A stretch of DNA of 38,560 bases from Pseudomonadota bacterium (GCA_023428645.1 JAEYXD010000001.1:1-38560), one strand, 5' to 3'. Positions 1 to 8,590 are shown, counted from the first letter of the stretch. Numbers and translations are program-made. Notes: a model not told the origin generated them from the letters alone.

Positions 1-1340
1 TCACGCTGCGCCGCCACCAGATCGATCTGCGCCTGATAGAGGCCGCGGCGCACATCGAGCAGCTCGAGATACGCGATATCCCCCTGCTGGTAGCGCAGCT
101 CGGCCAGCTCGGTCGCGCGCGCCAGCGCGGAGACTTGCGCACTGTTCGATGTGCGGACGCTCTCGATCAATCGTTGACCATTCAACGCATCGAGCACTTC
201 GCGAAACGCCTCCTGCACGGTGCGCGCGTACTGCGCCTTGCGCTCCGCACGAACGGCTTCCGTGCGCGAGACGTTCGCGCGCAGGCGGCCGCCTTGGAAG
301 ACAGGTTGCAAAATGCCGCCGGCCGCGGCCCATGCGTGGGCGTTGTCGCCCTTGAACAAGTCGCCGAGCTCGCGGCTCGCGACACCGAACACGCCCGTCA
401 GGCTGATGCTCGGGAACATCTCCGCACGGGCCACGCCGATATCGGCGGCGGCCGCATTCAAGGCTGCTTCGGCCGCCCCGATGTCGGGGCGCCGCTCGAT
501 GACGCTCGATGGCAGCGCGGCCGGCAAGGCGACCGGTTGCGGCAGCTCGATCTCGCCCGTGGCAATCGCACGGTCGACGAGATCCTTGGGCGAGCGCCCG
601 AGCAGCACGCCGAGCGACGTCGCGCGACGCGTGACTTCGAGCTCCAGCTGGTAGACGGAGGTGCGCGTCGCTTCGGCATCCGCTTCGGCGCGCTTGTACG
701 TGAACTCGTCGCTCTCGCCCGCATCCAGGCGCAGCTGTTCCAGTCGCAGCGATTCCTCGCGCGTCGCGAGCGTGTCGCGCCCGCGCGCGAGCTGCTCGGC
801 GGCGGCGATCAGCGCGAAATAGCCGCGCGCCACATCGCCGGTCAACGCGAGCTTCGTCGCCTCGCGGCCGTACTCGGTGTTGAGCAGTTCCGCACGCGCC
901 GACTCGGATGCGCGCAGATAGCGACCCCACAGATCGAGCTCGTACCCGACGACGCCCTGCACCGTGTACTGATCCTGGGTGAGCGGGATGTTGGGAATCT
1001 GCAGGATGTCCGCGCTCGTCTTCGTGCGCTGGGCATTTGCCTCGATGTTGAAGGTCGGCAAGCGATCCGCGTTCGTGATGCGCAGGAGCGAGCGCGCCTG
1101 CTGGACGCGCGCCGCGGCGACCGCGACGTCGGTGTTGTACTGCAGCGCCTCGTCGACGAGCTGGTTCAAGACCGGATCGGCGAACATCGTCCACCACGGA
1201 TTCGGCAGTTGCACGGTCTCGCGATCGACGGCGGGCAAGCTGTCCGGCAGCGGCAGCTCGGGCTTCTGCGGATCGACACTGGAAACGACGCAGCCGCTCA
1301 GCACGGCCGCCACTGCGATGGCCAGAAACGTTGTTTTCAT
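1..1340 (-). CDS. RND efflux outer-membrane channel lipoprotein (NodT/OprM family), C-terminus cut by window edge
   Basis: This is the outer-membrane exit duct of the tripartite efflux pump encoded just upstream. The ATG at 1340 opens a lipoprotein signal (MKTTFLAIAVAAVLSGC, lipobox LSGC with Cys17). It is followed by the family's typical mature start with an NPWWTMFADPVLNQLVDEAL stretch, then long helical repeats. About 446 residues are visible and the frame is open to base 3. The last visible residues (LDVRRGLYQAQIDLVAAQR) match the second helical repeat near the end of OprM/NodT proteins, so only roughly 20-40 residues should be missing. The TCA at bases 1-3 is out of frame and is not the stop. 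It is the last gene of the tetR-adaptor-pump-channel operon, 112 bp after the pump, with a perfect hairpin in that gap. Substrate is unknown. Confidence 0.9.
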   Translation of the reverse strand, partial: MKTTFLAIAVAAVLSGCVVSSVDPQKPELPLPDSLPAVDRETVQLPNPWWTMFADPVLNQLVDEALQYNTDVAVAAARVQQARSLLRITNADRLPTFNIEANAQRTKTSADILQIPNIPLTQDQYTVQGVVGYELDLWGRYLRASESARAELLNTEYGREATKLALTGDVARGYFALIAAAEQLARGRDTLATREESLRLEQLRLDAGESDEFTYKRAEADAEATRTSVYQLELEVTRRATSLGVLLGRSPKDLVDRAIATGEIELPQPVALPAALPSSVIERRPDIGAAEAALNAAAADIGVARAEMFPSISLTGVFGVASRELGDLFKGDNAHAWAAAGGILQPVFQGGRLRANVSRTEAVRAERKAQYARTVQEAFREVLDALNGQRLIESVRTSNSAQVSALARATELAELRYQQGDIAYLELLDVRRGLYQAQIDLVAAQR

Positions 1341-1398
1341 CATTGCAGTCAGGATTTCTGTTGAAGCTTTTTCCAGGTTCGGCCCGCCCCCTTCCTGT

Positions 1399-1423
1399 CC
1401 TTCCCCCGCTACGCGGGGGAAGG
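1399..1423. repeat. Perfect 11-bp inverted repeat with 3-nt loop (REP-like) between pump and channel genes
   Basis: The arms CCTTCCCCCGC (1399-1409) and GCGGGGGAAGG (1413-1423) are exactly complementary around the loop TAC. It lies between the pump stop and the channel start inside an operon and has no T-tract on either strand. A REP-type element or a message-stabilising hairpin that tunes channel expression is therefore more likely than a terminator. Confidence 0.7.
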
Positions 1424-1452
1424 AACGCATCAGGGAGCGACCGCAAAGACCT

Positions 1453-4400
1453 TTAGGTATGGGTCGTCGCGACCGGCTTGTCGGCGACACGCCGTTCGGC
1501 ACGCCGCTCGCTCCAACCCGCGATCCACTTGAAGAACAGCGGCACGAAAAACGTGGCGATGAACGTCGCCGCGAGCATGCCACCGATGACGCTAGTGCCG
1601 AGCGAATGCCGGCTCGCCGCGCCGGCGCCCGTGCTGATCGCCAACGGCAACACGCCGAAGATCAACGCGAGCGACGTCATGATGATCGGCCGGAAGCGCA
1701 GCTTCGCGCCCTCGACCGCCGCCTGCGCGAGCGGCATGCCCTCGTGATACTTCATCATCGCGAACTCGACGATCAAGATCGCGTTCTTCGCGGCCAGGCC
1801 GACGAGCGTCAGCATGCCGATCTGGAAGTAGATGTCGTTCTCGAGACCACGCATGAACACGGCCGCGAAGGCGCCGAATGCCGCGAACGGCACCGCGAGA
1901 ATCACCGCGAGCGGCAGCGTCCAGCGCTCGAACTGCGCCGCGAGGATCAAGAACACCATCAGTACGCCGAGCAAGAACACGCTGTTCGACGCCCCGCCGC
2001 TCACCTTTTCCTGATACGCGGTGCCCGTCCACGCGAGCTCATAGCCCGGCGGCAGTGCCTCGGCGGCAACCTCTTCGGCCACGCGAATCGCGTCGCCGGA
2101 GCTGTAGCCCGGCGCGCCGCTGCCCATCACCTTCGCCGCCATGAACACGTTGAAGCGCTCGACGATCTCGGGGCCGGTGACCTCGCGAATCGACGCGATC
2201 GCGGTCAGCGGCACGAGCCGGCCGGACTTCGAACGCACGTACACGTTGCGAATGTCTTCCGGATACGCGCGGAAGCGCGGCTCGGACTGCAACTGCACCT
2301 GGTACACGCGGCCGTTGAGATTGAAGTCGTTCACGTACATCGCGCCAAACGTGCTCTGCAGCGTTTCGAACACTTCCGTCACCGGCACGCCGAGCGTCAT
2401 CGCCTTCTCGCGATCCAGATCGATGCGCATCTGCGGCACGCTCGCGCTGAACGTCGTCATGACGCCCGCCAGCTCCGGACGCTGCGACGCCGCGGCGACG
2501 AATTTGTAGGCGGCCGCTTCGAGATCCTGCGGCGACCCGCGACCGCGCGATTGGATGTACGCCTCGAACCCGCCGGTCATGCCCAGACCCTCGATCGGCG
2601 GCGGCGGCACGGCGAAGAACATCGCGTCCTTCACTTTGCTGCTCTCCATGAACACGGAGCCGATGACTGCTTCGGGCGTCTGATTCGGATCGCCCTTGCG
2701 CTCGTCCCAATGCTTGAGCGGCAGCCAGATGATGCCGCCGTTCGTCTTGAACGCCTGCGTCAGTGCGTCCATGCCGGCAATACCGACCGTCGTCTGAATG
2801 GCCGGGTTGCTGCGGATGGCGTCGTCGACGCTCGTGATCGCCTTGGTCGTACGATCGAGCGACGCCGCGTCCTGCAATGCGCCGATCACGAACACGTAGC
2901 CTTGGTCCTCCTGCGGGGCAAGCGAGTTCGGCACGTGCTGGAACAGGCCGATCGTCGCGAGCACCATGCCGCCGAACACGACGGCCGCGATCACACCGCG
3001 ACGCATGATGAATTGCACGCCACGCTCATAGCGATGCGTCATACGGCCGAACCAGTCGTTGAACCAGCGCAGGAAGCGATTGGAAACGACGTGATCGTGC
3101 CGCAGCAGCAGCGCGCACAAGGCCGGCGTCAGCGTCAGCGCGACGAAGCCGGAGATCGCGACCGACACGGAGATCGTCACCGCGAACTGCCGATACATCT
3201 CGCCGACGAGGCCGCCCATGAACGCGACGGGCAGGAACACCGCGGTCAGCACCAGCACGATCGCGATGACGGGGCGCGTCACTTCCGCCATCGCCTTCAT
3301 CGTCGCTTCCGGCGCGGGCAGGTTTTCGGTCGTCATGATGCGCTCGACGTTCTCGAGCACGACGATCGCATCGTCGACGACGATGCCGATCGCGAGCACC
3401 ATGCCGAACAGCGTCAGCATGTTGATCGAGAAGCCGAGCATCAGCATCGCCGCGAAGGTGCCGATCAGCGACACCGGCACGGCGAGCATCGGAATGATCG
3501 TCGCGCGCAAGTTCTGCAGGAAGATCAGCACGACGAAGAACACGAGGATCATCGCCTCGATCAGCGTCTTCACGACTTCCTTGATCGACACCTCGACGTA
3601 CAGATTCGTGTCGTACGGAATGTCGTAGGACATGCCCTGCGGAAACTCCGCCGACAGTTCCTGCATACGCGCGCGAATCGCCTCGCCCGTTTGGAGCGCG
3701 TTCGCGCCTGGCTGCAACAGCACGCCGATCGCGATCGCCTGCTTGCCGCCGACGAACGAATTGAAGTTGTACGTCTGCGCGCCGAGCTCGACGCGTGCGA
3801 CATCCTTCAACCGCACGATGGAGCCGCTAGGCGTCGTGTGCACGACGATCTGCTCGAATTCCTCGGGCGTTTCGAGCCGGCCCTGCGCGGTGACCGCGTA
3901 GGTGAAGTCGACGTTCAGATCGATCGGTTCGACGCCGACGCGCCCCGCCGCGAACTGCGAGTTCTGCTGGCGCACGGCGGCCGTAACGTCGGCGGGCGTG
4001 AGGCCGAGCTGCGCGAGCTTGTCGGGCTGCATCCAGATGCGGATCGCATAGTTCTGACCCCACATCTGCACGTCGCCGATGCCGGGGATGCGGCGAATCT
4101 CATCGAGGATGTTGAGCGTCGTGTAGCTCGACAGCTCGAGCGCGCTCATGCTGCCGTCGGGCGAGGTGATGCCGATGATCTGCAAGAAGTTCATGGACGC
4201 CTTGCGCACGACGACACCCTGCCGGCGCACGTCCTCCGGCAGGCGCGGCACGGCTGCCTGCACGCGGTTGTTCACGTTGATCGCGGCCATGTCCGGATCG
4301 GCGCCGACCGCGAACGTCACCGTGATCATCAGCGTACCGTCGCCCGAGTTGACGGACGTCATGTACAGCATGTTCTCGACGCCGTTGATCTGCTCCTCGA

Positions 4401-4596
4401 TCGGCGCCGCGACGGTTTCGGCGATCGTCTCGGCGGTCGCGCCCGGATACATCGCTGTCACCGTCACCATCGGCGGGATGATGTTCGGGTACATCGAGAT
4501 CGGCAGCGCCCTCATGCCGCCGAGGCCGGCGAGCACGATGAAGGCCGAGATCACGCACGCGAAAATCGGGCGCGTGATGAAAAAGCGGGAAATCAT
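1453..4596 (-). CDS. RND multidrug efflux permease, HAE1 (AcrB/MexB) family
   Basis: This is the inner-membrane, proton-driven pump of a tripartite efflux complex. At 1047 residues it has the full family length. It begins with the usual MISRFFITRPIFA N-terminus and transmembrane helix. It carries the TM4 proton-relay Asp pair in GIVVDDAIVVLENVERI near residue 405 and the TM10 lysine region in AKNAILIVEFAMMKY. Two large periplasmic loops lie between TM1/2 and TM7/8, ending in a final helix and an Arg-rich tail. The start ATG overlaps the adaptor stop by 4 bp (ATGA), implying translational coupling. HAE1 pumps usually export hydrophobic or amphiphilic drugs, dyes and solvents; the actual substrate cannot be read from the sequence. 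A 1251-codon open frame on the opposite strand is a GC-driven shadow. Confidence 0.96.
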   Translation of the reverse strand: MISRFFITRPIFACVISAFIVLAGLGGMRALPISMYPNIIPPMVTVTAMYPGATAETIAETVAAPIEEQINGVENMLYMTSVNSGDGTLMITVTFAVGADPDMAAINVNNRVQAAVPRLPEDVRRQGVVVRKASMNFLQIIGITSPDGSMSALELSSYTTLNILDEIRRIPGIGDVQMWGQNYAIRIWMQPDKLAQLGLTPADVTAAVRQQNSQFAAGRVGVEPIDLNVDFTYAVTAQGRLETPEEFEQIVVHTTPSGSIVRLKDVARVELGAQTYNFNSFVGGKQAIAIGVLLQPGANALQTGEAIRARMQELSAEFPQGMSYDIPYDTNLYVEVSIKEVVKTLIEAMILVFFVVLIFLQNLRATIIPMLAVPVSLIGTFAAMLMLGFSINMLTLFGMVLAIGIVVDDAIVVLENVERIMTTENLPAPEATMKAMAEVTRPVIAIVLVLTAVFLPVAFMGGLVGEMYRQFAVTISVSVAISGFVALTLTPALCALLLRHDHVVSNRFLRWFNDWFGRMTHRYERGVQFIMRRGVIAAVVFGGMVLATIGLFQHVPNSLAPQEDQGYVFVIGALQDAASLDRTTKAITSVDDAIRSNPAIQTTVGIAGMDALTQAFKTNGGIIWLPLKHWDERKGDPNQTPEAVIGSVFMESSKVKDAMFFAVPPPPIEGLGMTGGFEAYIQSRGRGSPQDLEAAAYKFVAAASQRPELAGVMTTFSASVPQMRIDLDREKAMTLGVPVTEVFETLQSTFGAMYVNDFNLNGRVYQVQLQSEPRFRAYPEDIRNVYVRSKSGRLVPLTAIASIREVTGPEIVERFNVFMAAKVMGSGAPGYSSGDAIRVAEEVAAEALPPGYELAWTGTAYQEKVSGGASNSVFLLGVLMVFLILAAQFERWTLPLAVILAVPFAAFGAFAAVFMRGLENDIYFQIGMLTLVGLAAKNAILIVEFAMMKYHEGMPLAQAAVEGAKLRFRPIIMTSLALIFGVLPLAISTGAGAASRHSLGTSVIGGMLAATFIATFFVPLFFKWIAGWSERRAERRVADKPVATTHT

Positions 4597-5795
4597 GCGG
4601 CCTCCCGATCCTTGGCGGCTTGCTCTTCGACGCCGGGCTTCACGCTCTCGGCCTGGCGTGCCACGCCGTCGACCGAAACCGTGTTCACCTGCATGCCTGG
4701 CTGCACGCGCATGAACGCCCCCTCGACGATGTAGCGATCGCCGGCCTGCAAGCCGTTCGTGACGAGCACTTCATTGCCCATGCTGCGGCCGAGCTGGACG
4801 GGGCGCATCTCCGCCTTCTGGTCCGCGTCGACGATCATGACGAACGAGCCCTGCGCATTCGCGACGATCGCCTTGCGCGGCACGGCGACGACGTTCGTGA
4901 GCGATACGCCTTCCACCTTCGCGCGGACGAACTGGCCGGGCAGCAATTTTCCTTCCGGGTTGGGCAGCACGGCGCGCACGCGCACGGTGCCTGAATTCAG
5001 CTCGACGGCGTTGTCGACGAACGTGACCTTTGCCGCGTCGGGATACGAGGCGCCGTTATCGAGTACGAGCTTCACGATCGGCGGCGCGGACTTGCTCGCG
5101 GGCGCGAGGCTCGTGCGAATCAGGCTTGCCTCGGATTCAGGAACCGAGAATTCGACGTACAGCGGATCGACCTGCACGATGCGCGTGAGCAGGCTCGAGC
5201 TCTGATCGGTCGACACGAGGCTGCCTTCGGACATCACTTCGCGGCTCGTGAGGCCCGCGATCGGCGCGCGCACATCGGAGTACTCGAGATCGAGCTGCGC
5301 CACGCGCACGCTCGACTCCGCCGCGATGACGTTCGCTTGCGCCACTTCGAAGCCGGATACGGCCTCGTCGCGGCGGCTCTGGCTCACGGCGTTCTGCTCG
5401 AACAACGGCAGGATGCGATCGCGCTGACGGCGCGCTTCGTCGAGCCGCGCCTTCGCGACCGCAAGCTCGGCGCGCGCGGATGCAAGGCGCGCGCGGATCG
5501 GCTCGGGATCGATCTGGAACAGCGGCTGGCCTTCCTTCACGCGGCTGCCTTCCTGATAGCGCCGCTTCATCAGAATGCCGCCGACGCGGGCGCGCACTTC
5601 GACCTCGCGCGAGCCGATCGTGCGGGCCGTGTACGTCAGCTCGAGCGGCACCGCGTCTTGCGACACCGTCTGCACCGCGACCTCCGGCGGCGGCGGTGCG
5701 TGCTGAACTTGCTCCTCACCGCAGCCCGCGAGGACCCAGCTCACCAAAACTCCGAGCGCTGCGTTCCGCCAAGCTTGTTGTCTATGCTTCCCCAT
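4593..5795 (-). CDS. RND efflux periplasmic adaptor lipoprotein (AcrA/MexA family)
   Basis: This membrane-fusion protein links the pump to the outer-membrane channel. It has 400 residues, normal for AcrA/MexA. The signal peptide ends in lipobox VLAGC (Cys25), so it should be anchored to the inner membrane by lipid. A Pro-rich linker (APPPPEVAVQTV) follows. The order is then first beta-barrel/lipoyl half (ARVGGILMKRRYQEGSRVKEGQPLFQID), alpha-helical hairpin about residues 100-165, second lipoyl half (DVRAPIAGLTSREVMSEGSLV), and the barrel and membrane-proximal domains. It starts 6 bp after the tetR stop and overlaps the pump gene by 4 bp. Four genes (regulator, adaptor, pump, channel) therefore read as one transcript. 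Confidence 0.95.
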   Translation of the reverse strand: MGKHRQQAWRNAALGVLVSWVLAGCGEEQVQHAPPPPEVAVQTVSQDAVPLELTYTARTIGSREVEVRARVGGILMKRRYQEGSRVKEGQPLFQIDPEPIRARLASARAELAVAKARLDEARRQRDRILPLFEQNAVSQSRRDEAVSGFEVAQANVIAAESSVRVAQLDLEYSDVRAPIAGLTSREVMSEGSLVSTDQSSSLLTRIVQVDPLYVEFSVPESEASLIRTSLAPASKSAPPIVKLVLDNGASYPDAAKVTFVDNAVELNSGTVRVRAVLPNPEGKLLPGQFVRAKVEGVSLTNVVAVPRKAIVANAQGSFVMIVDADQKAEMRPVQLGRSMGNEVLVTNGLQAGDRYIVEGAFMRVQPGMQVNTVSVDGVARQAESVKPGVEEQAAKDREAA

Positions 5796-5801
5796 AACGC
5801 C

Positions 5802-6362
5802 TCACCTGTACGCCTCGTCTGCCATTTTCAAAAGTTCGTTCACGATCTCTTCGCGCTGGGCTTCCGTGAACGGCGAAATGCGCAGCGATTCGCGCATCTT
5901 CAAACCGTCGACGGCCAGCGACACGATCGCGGCGCGCGCGAAGTCCGCGCTCTGCGCCTCGATCTCCGCGGTGTATTCAGCGATCCGCTCCCGGATCACT
6001 TCCAACAGCGCCAGGTCGTTCGCGGCCGTGGCCAGCAGCACCGCGCCCATACCTTTGGAGCGCGGATCCGATCCGAGCACTCCGAGAATGCAAGCCTTCA
6101 AATCCCGCGAGCTGCCTTCCTGCAGCTCGCCGCGTGCCGCACCGATGCACTCGTCGAAGCTGTCGACGTAGCGCTGCGCGAGCGCGCCGAGCAGCGATTC
6201 CTTCGACGGGAAGTGATAGAGCAGCCCGCCCTTGCTCACGCCCGCCGCGTGAGCGACTCCATCCAGCGTCATTCGAGCCGCACCGACCTCGGTGATGACC
6301 CGTTCGGCCGCCTCGAGAATTCGCTCGCGCGCCGAGCCGACGCTGGTTTGATCGGCAACCAT
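5802..6362 (-). CDS. TetR-family repressor of the efflux operon
   Basis: This 186-residue TetR-type regulator has an N-terminal helix-turn-helix about residues 30-58 (MTLDGVAHAAGVSKGGLLYH, FPSKESLL). The C-terminal ligand and dimer domain resembles the TetR_C class with a DEC..GAARGEL segment. It is the first gene of its own target operon: the adaptor starts 6 bp after its stop. A good Shine-Dalgarno (TCCGGAGG) precedes the ATG. The promoter and two copies of a 14-bp palindromic operator lie 60-90 bp upstream, so autorepression together with the pump is expected. The ligand is presumably a pump substrate (inference). The C-terminal pocket is too variable to say more. Confidence 0.93.
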   Translation of the reverse strand: MVADQTSVGSARERILEAAERVITEVGAARMTLDGVAHAAGVSKGGLLYHFPSKESLLGALAQRYVDSFDECIGAARGELQEGSSRDLKACILGVLGSDPRSKGMGAVLLATAANDLALLEVIRERIAEYTAEIEAQSADFARAAIVSLAVDGLKMRESLRISPFTEAQREEIVNELLKMADEAYR

Positions 6363-6404
6363 GACTGGGCCTCCGGAGAAATCTCGACGAGTGGGTGACC
6401 GGCG

Positions 6405-6454
6405 GACTGTACCGGCCGGACGGTATGCTAACCGTCCAGTCGGTACAGTCGCAA
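6405..6454 (-). promoter_or_regulatory. Promoter of the tetR-efflux operon with two tandem TetR operators
   Basis: Two 20-bp arms (6405-6424 and 6431-6450) are inverted repeats matching at 18 of 20 positions around the 6-bp spacer ATGCTA. Each arm also holds its own palindromic box ACCG-N6-CGGT (6411-6424 and 6431-6444), with centres 20 bp apart, about two helical turns. On the minus strand a promoter fits precisely: -35 TTGCGA at 6454-6449, an 18-bp spacer, and -10 TAGCAT at 6430-6425. One box fills the -35/-10 spacer, the -10 is the gap between boxes, and the other box covers the start site. This is a standard occlusion layout for a TetR repressor. No protein-binding data are implied. Confidence 0.75.
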
Positions 6455-6845
6455 CACACCGGCCGAGCTCATCGCAGTGTCTTCGCAGCTTGCGTTCGTT
6501 CAGTTTTACTAGACTATTTAGCTATCCTTTGGCGGAGAAACGCCGCCACCATTCAGGTGCACTAGATCGTTAGTAGCAACATCGCGCGCGCGTGCACGCG
6601 CTTCGAGTGGGCACGTCCCGACCGAAAGTACGGTTAACGAACCATCCGCACAGCCGATGACAGCGCTCTTCGCCTTCAAGACGAACGAGCACGGTGGAAT
6701 GCGACAGCGAGTGCAGACGAAAGGGTTGCCCGGCGGCGCGATGCGCGCGAGCGCCGAGCGATGCTCGAGAACTACAGCACGTCACAGCGATGACGGCGCT
6801 TAGAATGTCGCGCTGTGTCTTTGCGACTAGAGGGAGTACGACAAC
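6455..6845. other. Intergenic region between the divergent efflux operon and the sensor kinase
   Basis: No gene is supported here. The stretch holds an AT-rich patch around 6505-6535, a GC-alternating run near 6583-6600 and a third copy of the ACCG-N6-CGGT pattern at 6621-6634. A -10-like TAGAAT lies at 6801-6806, 45 bp upstream of the kinase start, without a convincing -35. Open frames across it have no ribosome-binding site and no recognisable protein character. Confidence 0.5.
6801..6806 (+). promoter_or_regulatory. Candidate -10 element (TAGAAT) for the sensor kinase
   Basis: TAGAAT matches the sigma-70 -10 consensus at five of six positions. It lies 45 bp upstream of the GTG start, a spacing shared with similar hexamers before three other genes in the window. 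No good -35 is visible. Confidence 0.35.
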
Positions 6846-7970
6846 GTGCCTGGATCGAGCGAACAGTTCACGCCCATCGGTACGTCTTACGGCTGGTCGC
6901 CGCCGCTCGTCTGGGTCAGCGCCGTCGCCGACATCGCGATCGCCCTCGCCTGCTTCGCGACACCCTTCCTGCTCGTCTACGTGGCGAAGCGGCGCAAGGA
7001 TCTGACACTCAACTGGCTCGTCTGGACGCTTGGGGTCGGCGTCGTCGCGGCCGGACTCGTGCACGTGCTCTCGGCGTGGAACCTCTGGCACACGGAGCAT
7101 GGGCTCGCCGTGGCCGCGAAGGCGCTGACCGCGCTTTCCCTCATCCCCTCGACGTTCCTGATGTGGCGTTACCTCCCCGAGATTCTCTCCTTGCCGAGCC
7201 AGCGCCAGCTGCAGATCGCGAACGAATCGCTCGCTCGCGCCAATCGCGAGTTGGAAGCGTTCACCGCCTCCGTCTCGCACGATCTGCGTTCGCCGCTCAC
7301 GACGATCGCGGGCCAGGCCGGTCTGCTCGAGCTCGCGCTCGGACCCACGGCGACCGACGACCAGAAGCGCCGCCTGCTGCGCATTCAAACGAGCGTGAGG
7401 CAGATGTCGGAGCTGATCGACGCGTTGCTCGTGCTGTCGCGCATCTCGCGTCACACGCTGCGCCGCGAGCTCGTCGACGTGACGGCCGTCGTCGAATCGG
7501 TGGTGGCGGATTTGCGGCAGAAGCATCCCGAGCGCAACGTCGAGGTGACGATTCAGCCTCGCATGACCGTGCACGGGGACCGGCGGCTCATTTCGGATCT
7601 GATCACGAACATCATCTCGAACGCGTGGAAATTCACCTCGAAGCTCGCGAAGGCGCGCATCGAGGTCGGGCAAGAGGTGGAAGGCATGATGTCGACGCTG
7701 TACGTGCGCGACAACGGCGCGGGCTTCGACATGCAATATGCGCCCAAGCTGTTCAAGCCGTTTCAACGGCTGCATTCGCCGACGGATTTCGAGGGCTCGG
7801 GCGTGGGCCTCGCGACGGTCGCACGCATCGTCGATCGACACGGCGGTCGCATCTGGGCCGAGGCGAAGCCGAACGAAGGCGCCGCCTTTTACTTCACGCT
7901 GCCGACTTCGCCGATCACCGATGAATTCCTCGTCGGCGCCCATCGCACGGCGCCGACGCCCGCTCACTAG
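6846..7970 (+). CDS. Membrane sensor histidine kinase with an ethylene-receptor-like N-terminal domain
   Basis: The protein has 374 residues with a GTG start preceded by GAGGGAG. Residues 22-115 form three membrane helices that line up with plant ETR1: Asp29, Pro40 and His73 sit where ETR1 has Asp25, Pro36 and His69, with identical Asp-His spacing of 44. GLVHVLSAW matches GATHLINLW, and the LP-E-LS end of helix 3 matches. ETR1 Cys65, needed for copper and ethylene binding, is Ala69 here, and Tyr32 is Cys36. After a short coiled linker (118-138) comes a HisKA domain with phospho-acceptor His145 (SVSHDLRSPL). The ATPase follows: N-box Asn255/Asn259, G1 DNGAGFD 289-295, F-box about 303, G2 GSGVGL 317-322. 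There is no receiver domain and no adjacent response regulator, so it is an orphan kinase. The signal is unknown; ethylene binding is doubtful without the cysteine. The ubiC frame begins 23 bp downstream. Confidence 0.88.
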   Translation: MPGSSEQFTPIGTSYGWSPPLVWVSAVADIAIALACFATPFLLVYVAKRRKDLTLNWLVWTLGVGVVAAGLVHVLSAWNLWHTEHGLAVAAKALTALSLIPSTFLMWRYLPEILSLPSQRQLQIANESLARANRELEAFTASVSHDLRSPLTTIAGQAGLLELALGPTATDDQKRRLLRIQTSVRQMSELIDALLVLSRISRHTLRRELVDVTAVVESVVADLRQKHPERNVEVTIQPRMTVHGDRRLISDLITNIISNAWKFTSKLAKARIEVGQEVEGMMSTLYVRDNGAGFDMQYAPKLFKPFQRLHSPTDFEGSGVGLATVARIVDRHGGRIWAEAKPNEGAAFYFTLPTSPITDEFLVGAHRTAPTPAH

Positions 7971-7993
7971 CTCGCAGACACACCGCTCTTCCC

Positions 7994-8590
7994 TTGCAAC
8001 CTTCCACACGCCCTATCGCGCGGCATGTGCCGCGCGCCGAACGCTGGCGCACGATCGATACGCGCTCGCTGCAGACCCTTCCTACCGCCGCGGCCGACTG
8101 GATCGCGCTGCCGACCTCGTTGACGGCGCATCTCGCAAGCCAGCTCGGGGACGAGGTGCGCGTGCGGGTATTGTCCGAGCGGCATGACCGCTTTCTTGCG
8201 AGCGAGCACGATCTGCTCTGTACACCGGCTCGCGCGGGCCGGATTCGCGAGGTACAGCTCGAAGTCCGCGGCACCCCCTTCGTCGTCGCACGCACGGTGT
8301 TTCCCGCGGCGACCGCACGGGTCGCGAATCGGGCGCTCATGCGCTTGGGCACGCGCGCGCTCGGCTCGCTGCTGTTCGGCGCGATGCGGGCGCCGGCGAG
8401 CGTGCGACAGTACATAAAGGTGTGCTCCCGGTCGTCGTTGTGGCGGACCTTGCATACGCATCTGCCCGAGTGCGCCGGCCACCTGTGGGCACGACGGGCG
8501 CTGCATCGGCTCCACGGGGAGCCGCTGCTGGTCACGGAGATCTTCTTGCCGTCGCTGTTCGACGGAACGCGGCCGGCGGCAAGCGGTTAG
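7994..8590 (+). CDS. ubiC: Chorismate--pyruvate lyase UbiC
   Basis: UbiC splits chorismate into 4-hydroxybenzoate and pyruvate, the first committed step of ubiquinone synthesis, in the cytoplasm. The 198-residue frame shows the family pattern: an N-terminal WL/W-I..P..LT segment, VRVLSERHDRFLASEHDLL, and a central REVQLEVRGTPFVVARTVFP. LGTRALGSLLFG, WARRALHRLHGEPLLVTEIF and a final LP follow; the Glu of TEIF is the expected catalytic acid. It is somewhat longer than the 165-residue E. coli enzyme. The start is uncertain: TTG 7994 opens the frame, but GTG 8027 is possible and neither has a strong ribosome-binding site. It directly follows the sensor kinase (23 bp) and may be co-transcribed. 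No ubiA lies next to it, unlike in E. coli. Confidence 0.85.
   Translation: MQPSTRPIARHVPRAERWRTIDTRSLQTLPTAAADWIALPTSLTAHLASQLGDEVRVRVLSERHDRFLASEHDLLCTPARAGRIREVQLEVRGTPFVVARTVFPAATARVANRALMRLGTRALGSLLFGAMRAPASVRQYIKVCSRSSLWRTLHTHLPECAGHLWARRALHRLHGEPLLVTEIFLPSLFDGTRPAASG

Noticed and set aside
135..1364. 409-codon plus-strand frame and a 481-codon minus frame over the channel gene
   Set aside because: Neither has protein-like composition; the third frame gives a lipoprotein signal and clear outer-membrane channel sequence running off the window edge.
979..4734. 1251-codon open frame antisense to the RND pump
   Set aside because: It is extremely rich in Arg, His and Asp with no domain, a typical mirror of a GC-rich coding strand; the pump on the other strand is full length and conserved.
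6570..8009. 479-codon minus-strand frame opposite the histidine kinase
   Set aside because: Arg/His-rich shadow; the plus strand has all kinase motifs.
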